Source of the DNA: VFMC01 sp963791635
Lineage (GTDB): Bacteria; Actinomycetota; Acidimicrobiia; Acidimicrobiales; Ilumatobacteraceae
DNA length: 64,000 bases
Direction of reading: 5' to 3'
NCBI GenBank assembly: GCA_963791635.1
Contig: CAWBTC010000003.1
Coordinates: 119,964-183,963, forward strand
Below are positions 26,279 through 34,817 of this stretch, piece after piece. Position numbers and translations under genes: made by a program. Under the pieces are notes generated by a model. That model searched no databases, was not told where the DNA came from, and saw only the letters and a list, made by a program, of their open reading frames with translations. Position 1 is the stretch's first letter; each line of letters opens with the position of its first letter.

Positions 26279-27199
26279 ATGTCCGGCTCCAACCCTGTCA
26301 TCAATGCTCGCACCGTCCGCATCGGCATCCAGCTCCCCGAGGTGGAGCGAATCGTGCGGTGGCCGGAGTACGCCGCGATGGCGCGGGCCGCCGAGGAGGT
26401 CGGGTTCGACTCCATCTGGGTGGGCGACCACCTGCTCTACCGAGGTGACGGCCGGCCCGAGCGTTCACCGTGGGAGGCGTTCACGCTGCTGTCGTCGCTC
26501 GCATCGGTGACTGATCGTGTGCATCTCGGACCGCTCGTCGCGTGCGCCGGCTTTCACCCCCCGGGGCTCATCGCCAAGATGGCGTCCACGATCGACGAGA
26601 TCAGCGGCGGACGATTCGTGCTCGGCCTGGGCGCTGGGTGGAACCGCACGGAGTTCGATGCGTTCGGCATCCCGTTCGACCGGCGCGTCGATCGGTTCGA
26701 GGAGGCATGGGGCATCATCCGCGAGCTGGTGACGGGCGGCCGCAGCACCTTCCTCGGCACCCACTGGTCGAGCAGCGACGCGGTGTTGCTGCCCGAGCGG
26801 GCCAGCGGTGGCAGCATCCCGCTGATGGTGGGCAGCAACGGCGAGCGCGTGCTCGAGATCACCCTCGCCCACGCCGACAGCTGGAACACGTGGTTCACCG
26901 ACTTCGGCAACACGCCCGATGGCTTCAACGCTCGCTCCGCTCGCGTGAGCGCCATCGCCGAGCGCATCGGTCGCGATCCGTCGACCGTGGATCGCAGCGC
27001 ATGCGTGCTCGTCCGCCTCGGTGACGGCGGCGAGCGTCCTCACGACCCGGACTCCCCGGCGATCACTGGGACCGCCGACCAGATCTCGGCTGGGCTGCGC
27101 GCCATCGCTGCAGCAGGCGCCGATGAGATCATCGTTGTCGCCGATCCCATCACCGAGTCGAGCATCCGCACGCTCGGCGAGGCGATCGCTCTCGTGTGA
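26279..27199 (+). CDS. LLM-class flavin/F420-dependent oxidoreductase
   Basis: A 306-residue luciferase-like monooxygenase-family TIM barrel. The order RIGIQLPEVERIVRWPEYAAM, FDSIWVGDHLLYR, LGPLVACAGFHPPGLIAKMA and GGRFVLGLGAGWNRTEFDAFG is typical of F420-dependent members in actinobacteria. These transfer hydride from F420H2 to varied substrates, or catalyse monooxygenation with FMNH2. The substrate is unknown. A further 216 bases upstream are in frame, but the leaderless promoter fixes the ATG at 26279. Confidence 0.83.
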   Translation: MSGSNPVINARTVRIGIQLPEVERIVRWPEYAAMARAAEEVGFDSIWVGDHLLYRGDGRPERSPWEAFTLLSSLASVTDRVHLGPLVACAGFHPPGLIAKMASTIDEISGGRFVLGLGAGWNRTEFDAFGIPFDRRVDRFEEAWGIIRELVTGGRSTFLGTHWSSSDAVLLPERASGGSIPLMVGSNGERVLEITLAHADSWNTWFTDFGNTPDGFNARSARVSAIAERIGRDPSTVDRSACVLVRLGDGGERPHDPDSPAITGTADQISAGLRAIAAAGADEIIVVADPITESSIRTLGEAIALV

Positions 27200-27208
27200 G
27201 GTTCGACG

Positions 27209-27790
27209 TCACGCCGTCGCACTCGCCTGAAACCGACGGGCAAGGAGGGCTCGGTTGTATCGCTGCAGCATCACGGGGTAGCCGTTCACCAGGACATCGA
27301 ACAGCAGGGTGCACCCCGCCGCGGTCCACCAGCCGCGTGCGGATGCGTGGACGACGATGCCGAGTGTGACGACGAGCAGGATCGCGTGACTGGCCTCGGC
27401 GTCGCGCATCTTCTGGTCGAGACGGGCAAGGTTCGCCGCAGACGGTTCGGAGGGCAGGTGCAGGCGCGGGTTGAACACCGCGAGCGGACCACGTCGCAGC
27501 ATCAACTTTGCGGCGCGCACGCCCAACAGCTCGTAGACCCGGCCGTTGCGTTCGAAGGAACGAAGCTCGTGGTACCGCTCAGGGAGTCGCGGCGTCCACA
27601 GGCGGCTGACAGAACCAAGCCATGTCATCGGCAACCACACGATGAGGAACGAGAACGTCGCGCTGCGAGCTCCGAAGGCATGCAGCGACCACAGCAGGGA
27701 CGCAGCGACGACGGCGGTCGCAACGACGAACAGCACCGGCTTGCGCACACCGTCATGGTGGACTCGAACGAGCGTCCTCGCCAGTGCCAC
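27209..27790 (-). CDS. CrtO-like glycosyl-carotenoid acyltransferase family membrane protein
   Basis: A 193-residue membrane protein with hydrophobic spans at about residues 18-36, 44-60 and 135-170. It has the family-like segments FERNGRVYELLGVRAAK and NGYPVMLQRYNRALL. These resemble glycosyl-4,4'-diaponeurosporenoate acyltransferases (CrtO of staphyloxanthin synthesis). No carotenoid gene is nearby, so the acyl acceptor here may be another glycolipid. AAGGGGGAG before the GTG start is a strong ribosome binding site. It lies 18 bp downstream of the MFS gene and may belong to the TetR operon. Confidence 0.55.
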   Translation of the reverse strand: MALARTLVRVHHDGVRKPVLFVVATAVVAASLLWSLHAFGARSATFSFLIVWLPMTWLGSVSRLWTPRLPERYHELRSFERNGRVYELLGVRAAKLMLRRGPLAVFNPRLHLPSEPSAANLARLDQKMRDAEASHAILLVVTLGIVVHASARGWWTAAGCTLLFDVLVNGYPVMLQRYNRALLARRFQASATA

Positions 27791-27808
27791 AGGGCTCCCC
27801 CCTTGCGA

Positions 27809-29020
27809 TCAGCTCAGTTCGTGGGTTCGCTTGGGGAGTACGAGAGCGCCCGTCAGCGACAGCGAGCCGGCGACGAGGTAGGCGACCAGGTAGCCGTCGG
27901 TTGCGTCGTGCAGTGCACCCAGCAAGTAGGGGCCGGCAGCGGTGCCGAGGAACACCACGAACTGCGAGCGGCTGAAGATGCGGGCGTAGTCCGCCGGGCC
28001 GTACTGGTGCGCGATCAGCAGAGGGTGCAGCATCAACAGGTTGCCGACCGTCGCCCCGAACAGCACGATCCCAGCGAACAGCGGCAACGACGCATTGGAC
28101 AGTGCGATCACGACCAGCGAGGTGCCCTGCACGGCCGCCATCACGGCCGCGAACCGGGCCATGGGCAACTTGGCGGCCAACTGCCCGCCAGCGAGGCGGG
28201 CCACCACGCTGGTTCCGGCGAGCACGGTGGTCGCGATCGTCGCCAGCGAGGCTGTCGAACGCTCATCCACCAGTTTCACGAGCTGTTGGATGCCACCCAC
28301 CTGTGCCGCGAGGATCAAGGTGTACGCGGCCGTCACGAGCAGGAAGAAGCGCGAGCGCACAGCTGTCGCATAGTCGATGCTCGTCATCACCGGAGCCTGC
28401 CCGGCGGAGACGCGCACCCCGTCTGGCTGCCACCCTGCAGCCGCCGGATCGCCTCGAAGGAACAGCAGGGTTGCGGGCACGATGCCCACGATCCACAGCA
28501 GCGCGAGCCACACTGCGGCGTCGGCCAGGCCGTTGCGGTCGAGCAGCCACTTCACGAACGGCGTGATCAGCATGCCGCCGACCGACAACCCGGTGCTCGC
28601 CGCAGCGAGCGCGACCGATCGCTTGACGTGGAACCACCGCGTGACCACGGTCGTTGCGGGCACCAGTCCGGCGAAGGTGTGCCCGATCGAGAGCAGGCTG
28701 TACACCGCGTACACGTGCCACACCTCCGACACGCGCCCCAGCAGCACGAGGGCGATCGCTCCGGTCGCCGCGCCGAACAACACCACGGCGCGAACGTCGC
28801 GCGTGGCCACCGCCCGGGCAGCCACGAGACCTGCGAGACCACTGACGACGAAGAACAACGTGCCAGCGGCCGAGATCGACCCGACGCTCCACCCCTGCTC
28901 GCGCGACAGGACGGTGAGATACACGGCGAGCCCGTAGAAACCGAGTCCCGCCGTGGTGGCCAGGCAGGCGAAGCACGCCCCGACCACGCGCCAGCCTGGA
29001 AAGGTCCCGTGCTCAGTCAT
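27809..29020 (-). CDS. MFS transporter (monocarboxylate-type)
   Basis: A 403-residue MFS protein with about twelve spans. It has an N-terminal PGWRVVGACFACLATTAGLGFYGLAVYL and the YAVYSLLSIGHTFAGLVPATTVVTRWF segment typical of the MCT/oxalate-formate-like branch. It overlaps the end of the preceding GGCT gene by eight bases, placing it third in a TetR-led operon. The substrate is unknown; an organic acid is plausible from the branch. Confidence 0.8.
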   Translation of the reverse strand: MTEHGTFPGWRVVGACFACLATTAGLGFYGLAVYLTVLSREQGWSVGSISAAGTLFFVVSGLAGLVAARAVATRDVRAVVLFGAATGAIALVLLGRVSEVWHVYAVYSLLSIGHTFAGLVPATTVVTRWFHVKRSVALAAASTGLSVGGMLITPFVKWLLDRNGLADAAVWLALLWIVGIVPATLLFLRGDPAAAGWQPDGVRVSAGQAPVMTSIDYATAVRSRFFLLVTAAYTLILAAQVGGIQQLVKLVDERSTASLATIATTVLAGTSVVARLAGGQLAAKLPMARFAAVMAAVQGTSLVVIALSNASLPLFAGIVLFGATVGNLLMLHPLLIAHQYGPADYARIFSRSQFVVFLGTAAGPYLLGALHDATDGYLVAYLVAGSLSLTGALVLPKRTHELS

Positions 29021-29405
29021 CGGCGGAACGAGCACGGTGCGCGGGCCAGGAGCCACCCGCGATGGGCGCCAACCGGAGTCCTCCGCCGTATGCGTACGCC
29101 CATGCGGTGTGCCCGCCGTGGGTGACGACCTCGACGCGCCGGTAGTCGCCGGCGACAGCGCCCTCCACTTCGTCGAGCACGACCAGCGCCTCGTCGAGCC
29201 GTTCGGCCACGAAGCCGAACACCCGCCCGTGGATCACGTCGCCCGATCCGAACACGGCGGCCGGATAGCCCTCACCGGTGTCGAACAACTGGCCCATGAC
29301 ATGATCGGGCGTTCCCTCGTCGATCACGAACGGTTGCAGGAAATGCCATCGGGCATCACCTGGCAGAAGCGTTCCGTACGCGAAGAGCTGCGTGGACGCG
29401 TTCAC
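29013..29405 (-). CDS. Gamma-glutamylcyclotransferase-like (AIG2) protein
   Basis: A 130-residue AIG2/GGCT-fold protein. The substrate loop is FAYGTLLPGD (from residue 8), and the acidic catalytic region is LDEVEGAVAGDYRRVEV. Members cyclise gamma-glutamyl groups or gamma-glutamylamines. The GTG start overlaps the TetR stop (GTGA, 29402-29405), and its end overlaps the MFS start, giving a compact three-gene operon. Confidence 0.8.
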   Translation of the reverse strand: MNASTQLFAYGTLLPGDARWHFLQPFVIDEGTPDHVMGQLFDTGEGYPAAVFGSGDVIHGRVFGFVAERLDEALVVLDEVEGAVAGDYRRVEVVTHGGHTAWAYAYGGGLRLAPIAGGSWPAHRARSADD

Positions 29406-30121
29406 CCAGGGTCGGTGAGGGCCGGGTAGATCTTGCTCGGCGGGCGGTCGAAGCGCACCGGGCGACGTGACGGCCGGATGGGATCGTCGGGGTCGTCCCA
29501 CACCGGATCGAGGTGACCGGGGTACCGACAGTGGAGGTAGGCCGCGAGGACGTAGCGCGTCTCGGTGAGCAGTGCAGCGCCCGCGTCGGTGTCGAGGCGC
29601 ACGTAGTCGGCCATCATCCCGATCACGATCCGGGTGACGGTGGCAGCCACGAGGTCGCGCTCGATCGGCGGGATCGCGGGCACACGTGCCTCGACGACGC
29701 CCGCGGCGAGCGCCTCGAAGTAGTTGCACATCGCAGCGCCGTGATCGACCGGGTCGACCGGCCCGCGCATCAGTACCGCGAGCGAACCCGGGTGTTCGCG
29801 GAAGAAGGCACCCACCATCGGCACCATGCGGTCGAGCAGGTCGGGCGTGGGGATGTCGGGGTCATCGACGATGACCTTGGCGAGGAAGTCGCGCAGTCGC
29901 TGCTCGGAGCGCTGCATGACGGCCTGGGTGACGGCGTCTTTGTCCGGGAACCAGTAGTAGAGCCGACCCACCGACACCTTGGCAGCCGCCGCGACGTCGA
30001 CGGTAGAGGTCTCTGCGACGCCTCGTAGGTGGAACAACCGCTCTGCAGCGTCGAGGATCAGGTCGAGCGACTTCGCCGATCGCGCCTGCCGCGGCGAGGT
30101 GCGCGTCGGCAGGTTCGTCAT
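29402..30121 (-). CDS. TetR-family transcriptional regulator
   Basis: A 239-residue TetR regulator. The N-terminal helix-turn-helix region spans about residues 18-62 (LILDAAERLFHLRGVAETSTVDVAAAAKVSVGRLYYWFPDKDAV). The C-terminal ligand domain is unassigned. An imperfect palindrome TTAGTCGAC-CGACCTAA lies directly over its leaderless -10 box, so autorepression of the TetR-GGCT-MFS operon is likely. The effector is probably a substrate of the MFS pump. Confidence 0.87.
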   Translation of the reverse strand: MTNLPTRTSPRQARSAKSLDLILDAAERLFHLRGVAETSTVDVAAAAKVSVGRLYYWFPDKDAVTQAVMQRSEQRLRDFLAKVIVDDPDIPTPDLLDRMVPMVGAFFREHPGSLAVLMRGPVDPVDHGAAMCNYFEALAAGVVEARVPAIPPIERDLVAATVTRIVIGMMADYVRLDTDAGAALLTETRYVLAAYLHCRYPGHLDPVWDDPDDPIRPSRRPVRFDRPPSKIYPALTDPG

Positions 30122-30128
30122 TGCGGAG

Positions 30129-30148
30129 ACCTTAGTCGACCGACCTAA
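30129..30148 (-). promoter_or_regulatory. TetR operon promoter and operator
   Basis: TAAGGT (minus strand, 30134-30129) is seven bases before the TetR ATG. It is overlapped by TTAGTCGACCGACCTAA (30132-30148), an imperfect inverted repeat with TTAG(G)TCG arms. A repressor bound there would block the -10 box. Confidence 0.55.
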
Positions 30149-30271
30149 CGGGCGACCCGATGGCGTTCACCTGGCCGAGCTCTGGCTGGGTGCGTGAGTG
30201 ACCGCGGAGGGCGCTTCAAGCCGACCTCAAGCGGCCTCGCCACCCGGAGGGGGGCAACCACTCAGAGTGAA

Positions 30272-30305
30272 ACGTTGCCACGCAACGTGAGATGGGTGCT
30301 ATGGT
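30272..30305 (+). promoter_or_regulatory. Palindromic operator and promoter of the FtsH paralogue
   Basis: ACGTTGC-CAC-GCAACGT (30272-30288) is a perfect 7-3-7 inverted repeat. TTGCCA inside it (30275-30280) can serve as a -35 element. TATGGT (30300-30305) is the likely -10 box, 19 bp away. The leader would be about 85 nt, unlike the leaderless norm in this window. The arrangement suggests repression by a dimeric regulator. Confidence 0.5.
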
Positions 30306-30335
30306 GTCCCAGATCGGGAGGCGGAACCCCCGAAT

Positions 30336-30368
30336 CAACACGACAGCAACACGACAGCAACACGACGA
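30336..30368 (+). repeat. 11-bp tandem repeat (CAACACGACAG) x3 in the leader
   Basis: Two perfect and one diverged copy of CAACACGACAG in the untranslated leader of the FtsH paralogue, followed by further ACGACGAC before the GAGGGCGGGG ribosome binding region. Confidence 0.8.
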
Positions 30369-30397
30369 CACAACGACGACGAGAGGGCGGGGCAACG

Positions 30398-32137
30398 ATG
30401 AACATCGACCAACTGCAAGGCGGAAAGATCGTGCAGGGCGACCGGGTCGATTCCACGGTGAACCGGGAGCGTGTCCGCCAGAAGCGGCTGTGGGGGCTGC
30501 TCGCCGTCCTCACCGTCCCCTTCGGTTGGTTCTGGTACCGCCAGGCAACGGACAACCCGATCGAGTTCGGCATCCCGGCGTGGATCACCAACGATCCGAC
30601 CACGACCGTGATGCTCGGCTTGATGCTGGTGCTCGCCTGTCTGATCCTCATTCCGTTCCTCGGAGCCGGGCACTCCCCGCACACGTTGCTGCGTCCGAGC
30701 GACTCCAACGTCCGCCTCGACGACGTCGTCGGCGCCGAGGCCACTCGCCGAGAAGCGATCGACACGCTCAACTTGTTCCTCGCCCACGAGACCTTCGCCG
30801 CCGAGATGGGCGGCTCGCCTCGACGAGGAGTGCTGTTCGAGGGCCCTCCCGGCACCGGAAAGACCTACCTCGCGAAGGCACTCGCCGCCGAGGCGGGCGT
30901 GCCATTCCTGTTCGTGTCGGCAAGCGCGTTCCAGTCGATGTACTACGGGCAGACCAACCGCAAGATCCGCACCTTCTTCAAGGCACTGCGCAAGGCCGCT
31001 CGTGCCGAAGGTGGGGCGATCGGTTACATCGAGGAGTTCGACGCCATCGGCGGCGCCCGCAGCGGCATGAACTCCGGGTCGATGCGTGAGGGCATCGTCG
31101 GCGTCGTGAACGAATTGCTCGTGCAGATGCAGAGCTTCGACATGCCGACCACGAAGGACAAGATCAAGAGCAAGTTCATCGATGGCATCAACGTGTTCTT
31201 GCCGACCCATCGGGCGCTCCCCAGGCCCAGGCCCACCCCGGCCAACATCTTGATCGTCGCCGCCACCAACCGCGCCGCCGACCTCGACCCGGCCCTGCTG
31301 CGCCCAGGTCGCTTCGACCGCGTCATCCACTTCGACCTGCCACCTCGCGCCGACCGCGTCGAGATCGCCGCGTACTACCTCGGCAAGAAGGCCCACACCG
31401 ACGACGTCAACGCCTTCTCGGTCGCCGACATGACCCCCGGCTACAGCCCCGTGAAGATCGAACGCCTGCTCGACGAGGGTCTCATCGTCGCCCTCCGCCA
31501 CGGTCGCACCCGGATGAACCTGCGTGACATCGTCGAGGCACAACTCACCACCGACATCGGTCTCTCGCACCCCGTGGGCTACAACCCCGACGAGCGTCGC
31601 CGCGTCGCCATCCACGAAGCGGGTCATGCGCTGTCGGCCGTACTCGTCGGCCGTGAGGTGCGGATCGCCTCGATCCTGCGCCGAGCCGGTGCGCTCGGTC
31701 TGGTGTCGCACGTCGATGCCGAGGAGCGCCACTTGAAGACCCCGAGCGAGGCGGCCGATCTCATCGCAGTCGCCCTCGCCGGTCGCGCTGCCGAGATCCA
31801 GGAGTTCGGTGAGGCGTCCAGCGGGATCGCCGGCGATCTCGCCGCCGCCACCACGCTGGCCTCGCAGATGGTGGGCCAGATGGGGGCCATCGACACCCTC
31901 ATCAGCCTCGAGGCCGCCGCGGCGCCGATGGGCGGCAACCTGGTCTCGAAGGTCTTGAGCGACGGACCGTCGCGGGAGAAGGTGGAAGGCATCCTCGAGA
32001 GCGCCGCCGACCGAGTGGCGTGCATGCTGCTCGAGCATCGCTCGGCCCTGATCGCCATCGCCGACGCGTTGTGCACCAACGACGAGCTGACCGGTGAAGA
32101 GATCAGCCGCATCGTCACCGGCGAGCTCACCGCCTGA
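30398..32137 (+). CDS. Atypical FtsH-like membrane AAA+ zinc protease
   Basis: A 579-residue FtsH paralogue. Two spans (about 32-47 and 70-88) flank a short loop in place of the normal extracytoplasmic domain. Then come Walker A GPPGTGKT (149-156), pore motif YYG (182-184) where FtsH has FVG, Walker B ending IEEF (211-214) with Glu where the Mg-binding Asp is usual, and an insert of about 35 residues (246-282). The SRH Arg region is RPGRFDR. The M41 protease site is complete: HEAGH (406-410) and D480 in SGIAGDLAAAT. It should be an active membrane protease with altered ATPase or substrate handling. Its promoter, unlike that of ftsH at 59122, carries a palindromic operator. Confidence 0.83.
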   Translation: MNIDQLQGGKIVQGDRVDSTVNRERVRQKRLWGLLAVLTVPFGWFWYRQATDNPIEFGIPAWITNDPTTTVMLGLMLVLACLILIPFLGAGHSPHTLLRPSDSNVRLDDVVGAEATRREAIDTLNLFLAHETFAAEMGGSPRRGVLFEGPPGTGKTYLAKALAAEAGVPFLFVSASAFQSMYYGQTNRKIRTFFKALRKAARAEGGAIGYIEEFDAIGGARSGMNSGSMREGIVGVVNELLVQMQSFDMPTTKDKIKSKFIDGINVFLPTHRALPRPRPTPANILIVAATNRAADLDPALLRPGRFDRVIHFDLPPRADRVEIAAYYLGKKAHTDDVNAFSVADMTPGYSPVKIERLLDEGLIVALRHGRTRMNLRDIVEAQLTTDIGLSHPVGYNPDERRRVAIHEAGHALSAVLVGREVRIASILRRAGALGLVSHVDAEERHLKTPSEAADLIAVALAGRAAEIQEFGEASSGIAGDLAAATTLASQMVGQMGAIDTLISLEAAAAPMGGNLVSKVLSDGPSREKVEGILESAADRVACMLLEHRSALIAIADALCTNDELTGEEISRIVTGELTA

Positions 32138-32168
32138 ACGGGGGGTCTGTGCTGACACGAGACATCGC

Positions 32169-33698
32169 TCAGGTCGGAATTGACTGAAGGACGCTGCCGT
32201 CGGCGGCGATCAGCTCGGCGCGCTGCGGTCCCTCACCATTGGGAAGGGCGACAAGAGCCATGCGAAGTCCGGGCGTCCCGGGAAGACCGTGGAGCGGAAT
32301 CGTAAACCGATCACCGTGATTCGTCGTGACCCTCATCGCTGCAGCGCTCAGATCCGAGGTGATCACGTTGAGTGGGTTGCAGCACGCGAATTGATCGCTA
32401 CCCGGGCGTATCGCCGTGCCGTACGACATGCCTTGCGGCAGCCCGTCGACCTCCGGCTTCAGCGCAATCGAGTCGAACACTCGCGACACGTGAACGGTCC
32501 ACATCTCGCCGGTCGGCAACGTCCCCGACCAGACCTGCTCGCTCGACGACGGGTCGGTGACCGCGACTTCTACGGAGACGTCTCGAACATCGCCGACGAG
32601 CGGGGGGTCTGTGCTGTCGGGCGCCGGCTCGGGCGGAACGGTTCCGGCCGCTGCAGTCCCTGAGTCCTGACCGGCACCCGTCTTCGTGAGCATCTCGTTC
32701 CACCTGGAGTCGGAAACGCGCTCGACCGACTCGGCGGCAACGCGAACTTCCGTGTCCGTGACATTGAAGCCGGTCACGCGGAACTCGAGGCCATCACGCT
32801 GCCACGTCAGGAGTTGCACGTCGATGTGAGGAGACGACAACTCGATCGAGTAGCTGCCGACGAATCCGCTCGCACCCGCCACCGTGGTCTGCGTGAGTGT
32901 CGCTTGCAGCCCGACCATGGCCCACGACGAAAGCGACGTCGAATACACCTCGAGGCCGATGGAACGTCCGTCGGGAGTGCCATAGCTGACGCCGGAGAAG
33001 TCCGATCCCACGAACATGTCCTCCGCCGGGGCGTCTGCGGGGACCACGAGCGTGAGGCCCTCGAGCAGGTTCGCCTCGGGCACGAACGCAGTACCGTCGG
33101 CGTCTCGAACAACTGCTTGTGCCATCTTCGCCAAGGTCGCGTCGTCGATGTTCCGCGATGTCATCTCGACCCAATGTCCGTTGGTCTCGACGAACAAGAG
33201 GCGCGCACCGGTCCCGCCGTCAGCGAAGGCCGCACGTCGGCCGTCGATCGTCGTCTCCCGAAAGTTGGTGCCGGCAGAAGCGGGCTCGATCTCGAGTTCC
33301 GGACGTCCCAAAGACCCCTTGACGGACAAGAGCGGGCCGAGTGGTGCCGCGCCGGTCGCATACACACTGAGCATCGTTGTCGCCCGCGACTGGCGGGTCG
33401 GTCTCCCGGGCTCGCTCATCGCAACAAGATTCATCCCGACCGGTGGCCTGGTCACGACCCAGTACAAACGACTGGGATCGCTGCCGAAGCTTCGATCGTT
33501 TCGATTCGTTCCGACGACGACCAGCCCAACGGCCACCACCACAACGACTGCCACTGCAAGCATCCAACTGCGCTGGCCCGATGGACGTGGTCGGTGGAAT
33601 GTGGCGGCCGGTGTCTGCGACATCGCGACCCGAAGCCGAACACTGCTTCCACGCAGGACTGCGTCGACATGCTGTTCAATTGCATCCATGTCAGCCAT
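32169..33698 (-). CDS. Single-span membrane protein paired with the ECF sigma factor
   Basis: A 509-residue protein with a 44-residue cytoplasmic N-terminus, one span at about 45-63 (WMLAVAVVVVVAVGLVVVG) and a large extracytoplasmic part of about 445 residues. I recognise no domain outside the membrane. It starts eight bases inside the end of the sigma-factor gene, so it is translationally coupled. The topology and position fit an anti-sigma factor or signal receptor, but the N-terminus is short for a standard anti-sigma domain. Confidence 0.6.
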   Translation of the reverse strand: MADMDAIEQHVDAVLRGSSVRLRVAMSQTPAATFHRPRPSGQRSWMLAVAVVVVVAVGLVVVGTNRNDRSFGSDPSRLYWVVTRPPVGMNLVAMSEPGRPTRQSRATTMLSVYATGAAPLGPLLSVKGSLGRPELEIEPASAGTNFRETTIDGRRAAFADGGTGARLLFVETNGHWVEMTSRNIDDATLAKMAQAVVRDADGTAFVPEANLLEGLTLVVPADAPAEDMFVGSDFSGVSYGTPDGRSIGLEVYSTSLSSWAMVGLQATLTQTTVAGASGFVGSYSIELSSPHIDVQLLTWQRDGLEFRVTGFNVTDTEVRVAAESVERVSDSRWNEMLTKTGAGQDSGTAAAGTVPPEPAPDSTDPPLVGDVRDVSVEVAVTDPSSSEQVWSGTLPTGEMWTVHVSRVFDSIALKPEVDGLPQGMSYGTAIRPGSDQFACCNPLNVITSDLSAAAMRVTTNHGDRFTIPLHGLPGTPGLRMALVALPNGEGPQRAELIAADGSVLQSIPT

Positions 33699-34233
33699 TG
33701 GAACTGTGCTCCTTCGTTGGCGCCGTCAGGCGTGAGGCCAGGGCCTGACGACCGCGCGACAGATGCGTCTTCACCGTTCCGGTCGAGCAACCCAGCACAC
33801 CGGCGATCGAGTCCACCGACAGATCGTCGATGTAGTACAGGCCAATGGCCGCCGCCTGTTGCTTCGGCAACTCGCTGACCAACCTCCACAACTCGCGGTC
33901 GGTGGCATCGAGATCCGGGCCCGCCGGCTGTGGTCGACCGTTGAACCTCGCGATGGCGCTGACCTCGCGACGCAATCGGCGACCGCGCGACATGGCGTTG
34001 TTGACCATGACCTTGCGGACCCACGCGAGCGGGTCGTCGTAGGCGGCGATCACCGACCACCGACGGTACGCAGTCGCGAACGCATCCTGTGCCAGCTCGG
34101 TGCCATCAACTACCGAACCAGTGAGCACGTAGCCCAGAGCCACGCATCGCACATACCCGCGGCTGTAGAAGTCGTCGAAGCCGACGTCGATCAAGCCAGG
34201 CTCGTCGCCGTTCTCGCCGTGAATCACCACCAC
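33691..34233 (-). CDS. ECF sigma-70-family sigma factor (SigE-like)
   Basis: A 180-residue ECF sigma factor. Region 2 spans GFDDFYSRGYVRCVALGYVLTG... AYRRW, and WVRKVMVNNAMSR is region 2.4. Region 4 spans LPKQQAAAIGLYYIDDLSVDSIAGVLGCSTGTVKTHLSRGRQAL. It resembles the actinobacterial SigE/SigM-like group that pairs with membrane proteins. The GTG start at 34233 is followed by further Val codons, so the exact start is uncertain by one or two residues. GGAAC on the minus strand at 34276-34272 is a candidate ECF-type -35 element, which would mean autoregulation. Confidence 0.85.
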   Translation of the reverse strand: MVVIHGENGDEPGLIDVGFDDFYSRGYVRCVALGYVLTGSVVDGTELAQDAFATAYRRWSVIAAYDDPLAWVRKVMVNNAMSRGRRLRREVSAIARFNGRPQPAGPDLDATDRELWRLVSELPKQQAAAIGLYYIDDLSVDSIAGVLGCSTGTVKTHLSRGRQALASRLTAPTKEHSSNG

Positions 34234-34271
34234 GAATGCTTACTTGTCGCAGCACCCCACCCGGTTGACAC

Positions 34272-34276
34272 GTTCC
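34272..34276 (-). promoter_or_regulatory. Candidate ECF-type -35 element (GGAAC)
   Basis: GGAAC on the minus strand, about 40 bases before the sigma-factor start, with a suitable distance to a weak GTGCTG -10 region. GGAAC is the common core of ECF -35 elements, but a five-base match in GC-rich DNA is weak evidence. Confidence 0.3.
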
Positions 34277-34351
34277 CGCAGCCGTCCACAACGGGGCGGT
34301 CGCCTGCGGGCACCACAACCGCTGGCGATACGCCGCCAAGGTGAACGTCGT

Positions 34352-34357
34352 TAGCCT
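34352..34357 (+). promoter_or_regulatory. -10 box (TAGCCT), leaderless, for the 146-residue protein
   Basis: TAGCCT with a six-base spacer to the ATG at 34364. Confidence 0.4.
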
Positions 34358-34363
34358 GGGTCG

Positions 34364-34804
34364 ATGGAGTTGGCGTTCTTCGAGATCGTGCGCGATGCGT
34401 TCGAGGGGTTTGCTGCCGATGTCCCCGGGCGTCGCAACGTCTCGGTGCACGGCCGCGGGATCAAGGTGTGGTTCGACGATCACACTCGCGAGCACTACGA
34501 AGCGCAGCTGATCCGTGTCGACGGCGAGGCGCAACTGGAGATCGGCTTCCACGCCGAGCACCCGAAGGCACCACAGAACGATGCCGTGCTCCAGCGGATG
34601 ATCGCAGCCGAGTCGTCGTGGCGACCCGAGTTGGGCGACGAGGCGATCGCAGGCGACTTCATCGGGCGCGCCGGGTGGCAACGCATCTCAGAGCTGTGGC
34701 CGGTTCCAGCGGACGAGGCCGTCGACGACGCGATCGACACCGCTGCTCGGCTCGCCGACTACGTGCTCGCGCTCGAGCCGGTCCGCAGAGCTTCGGCCAG
34801 CTGA
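34364..34804 (+). CDS. Hypothetical protein, 146 residues
   Basis: A soluble protein with no signal peptide or span. Its visible features are an N-terminal helix (FFEIVRDAFEGFAADV), a strand-rich middle (VSVHGRGIKVWFDDH, HYEAQLIRVDGEAQLEIGFHAEH) and a C-terminal helix. I recognise no family. TAGCCT lies six bases before the ATG, the leaderless layout of the window. It is divergent from the sigma factor and convergent with cofE. Confidence 0.7.
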   Translation: MELAFFEIVRDAFEGFAADVPGRRNVSVHGRGIKVWFDDHTREHYEAQLIRVDGEAQLEIGFHAEHPKAPQNDAVLQRMIAAESSWRPELGDEAIAGDFIGRAGWQRISELWPVPADEAVDDAIDTAARLADYVLALEPVRRASAS

Positions 34805-34817
34805 CCTGCGCGACAGC

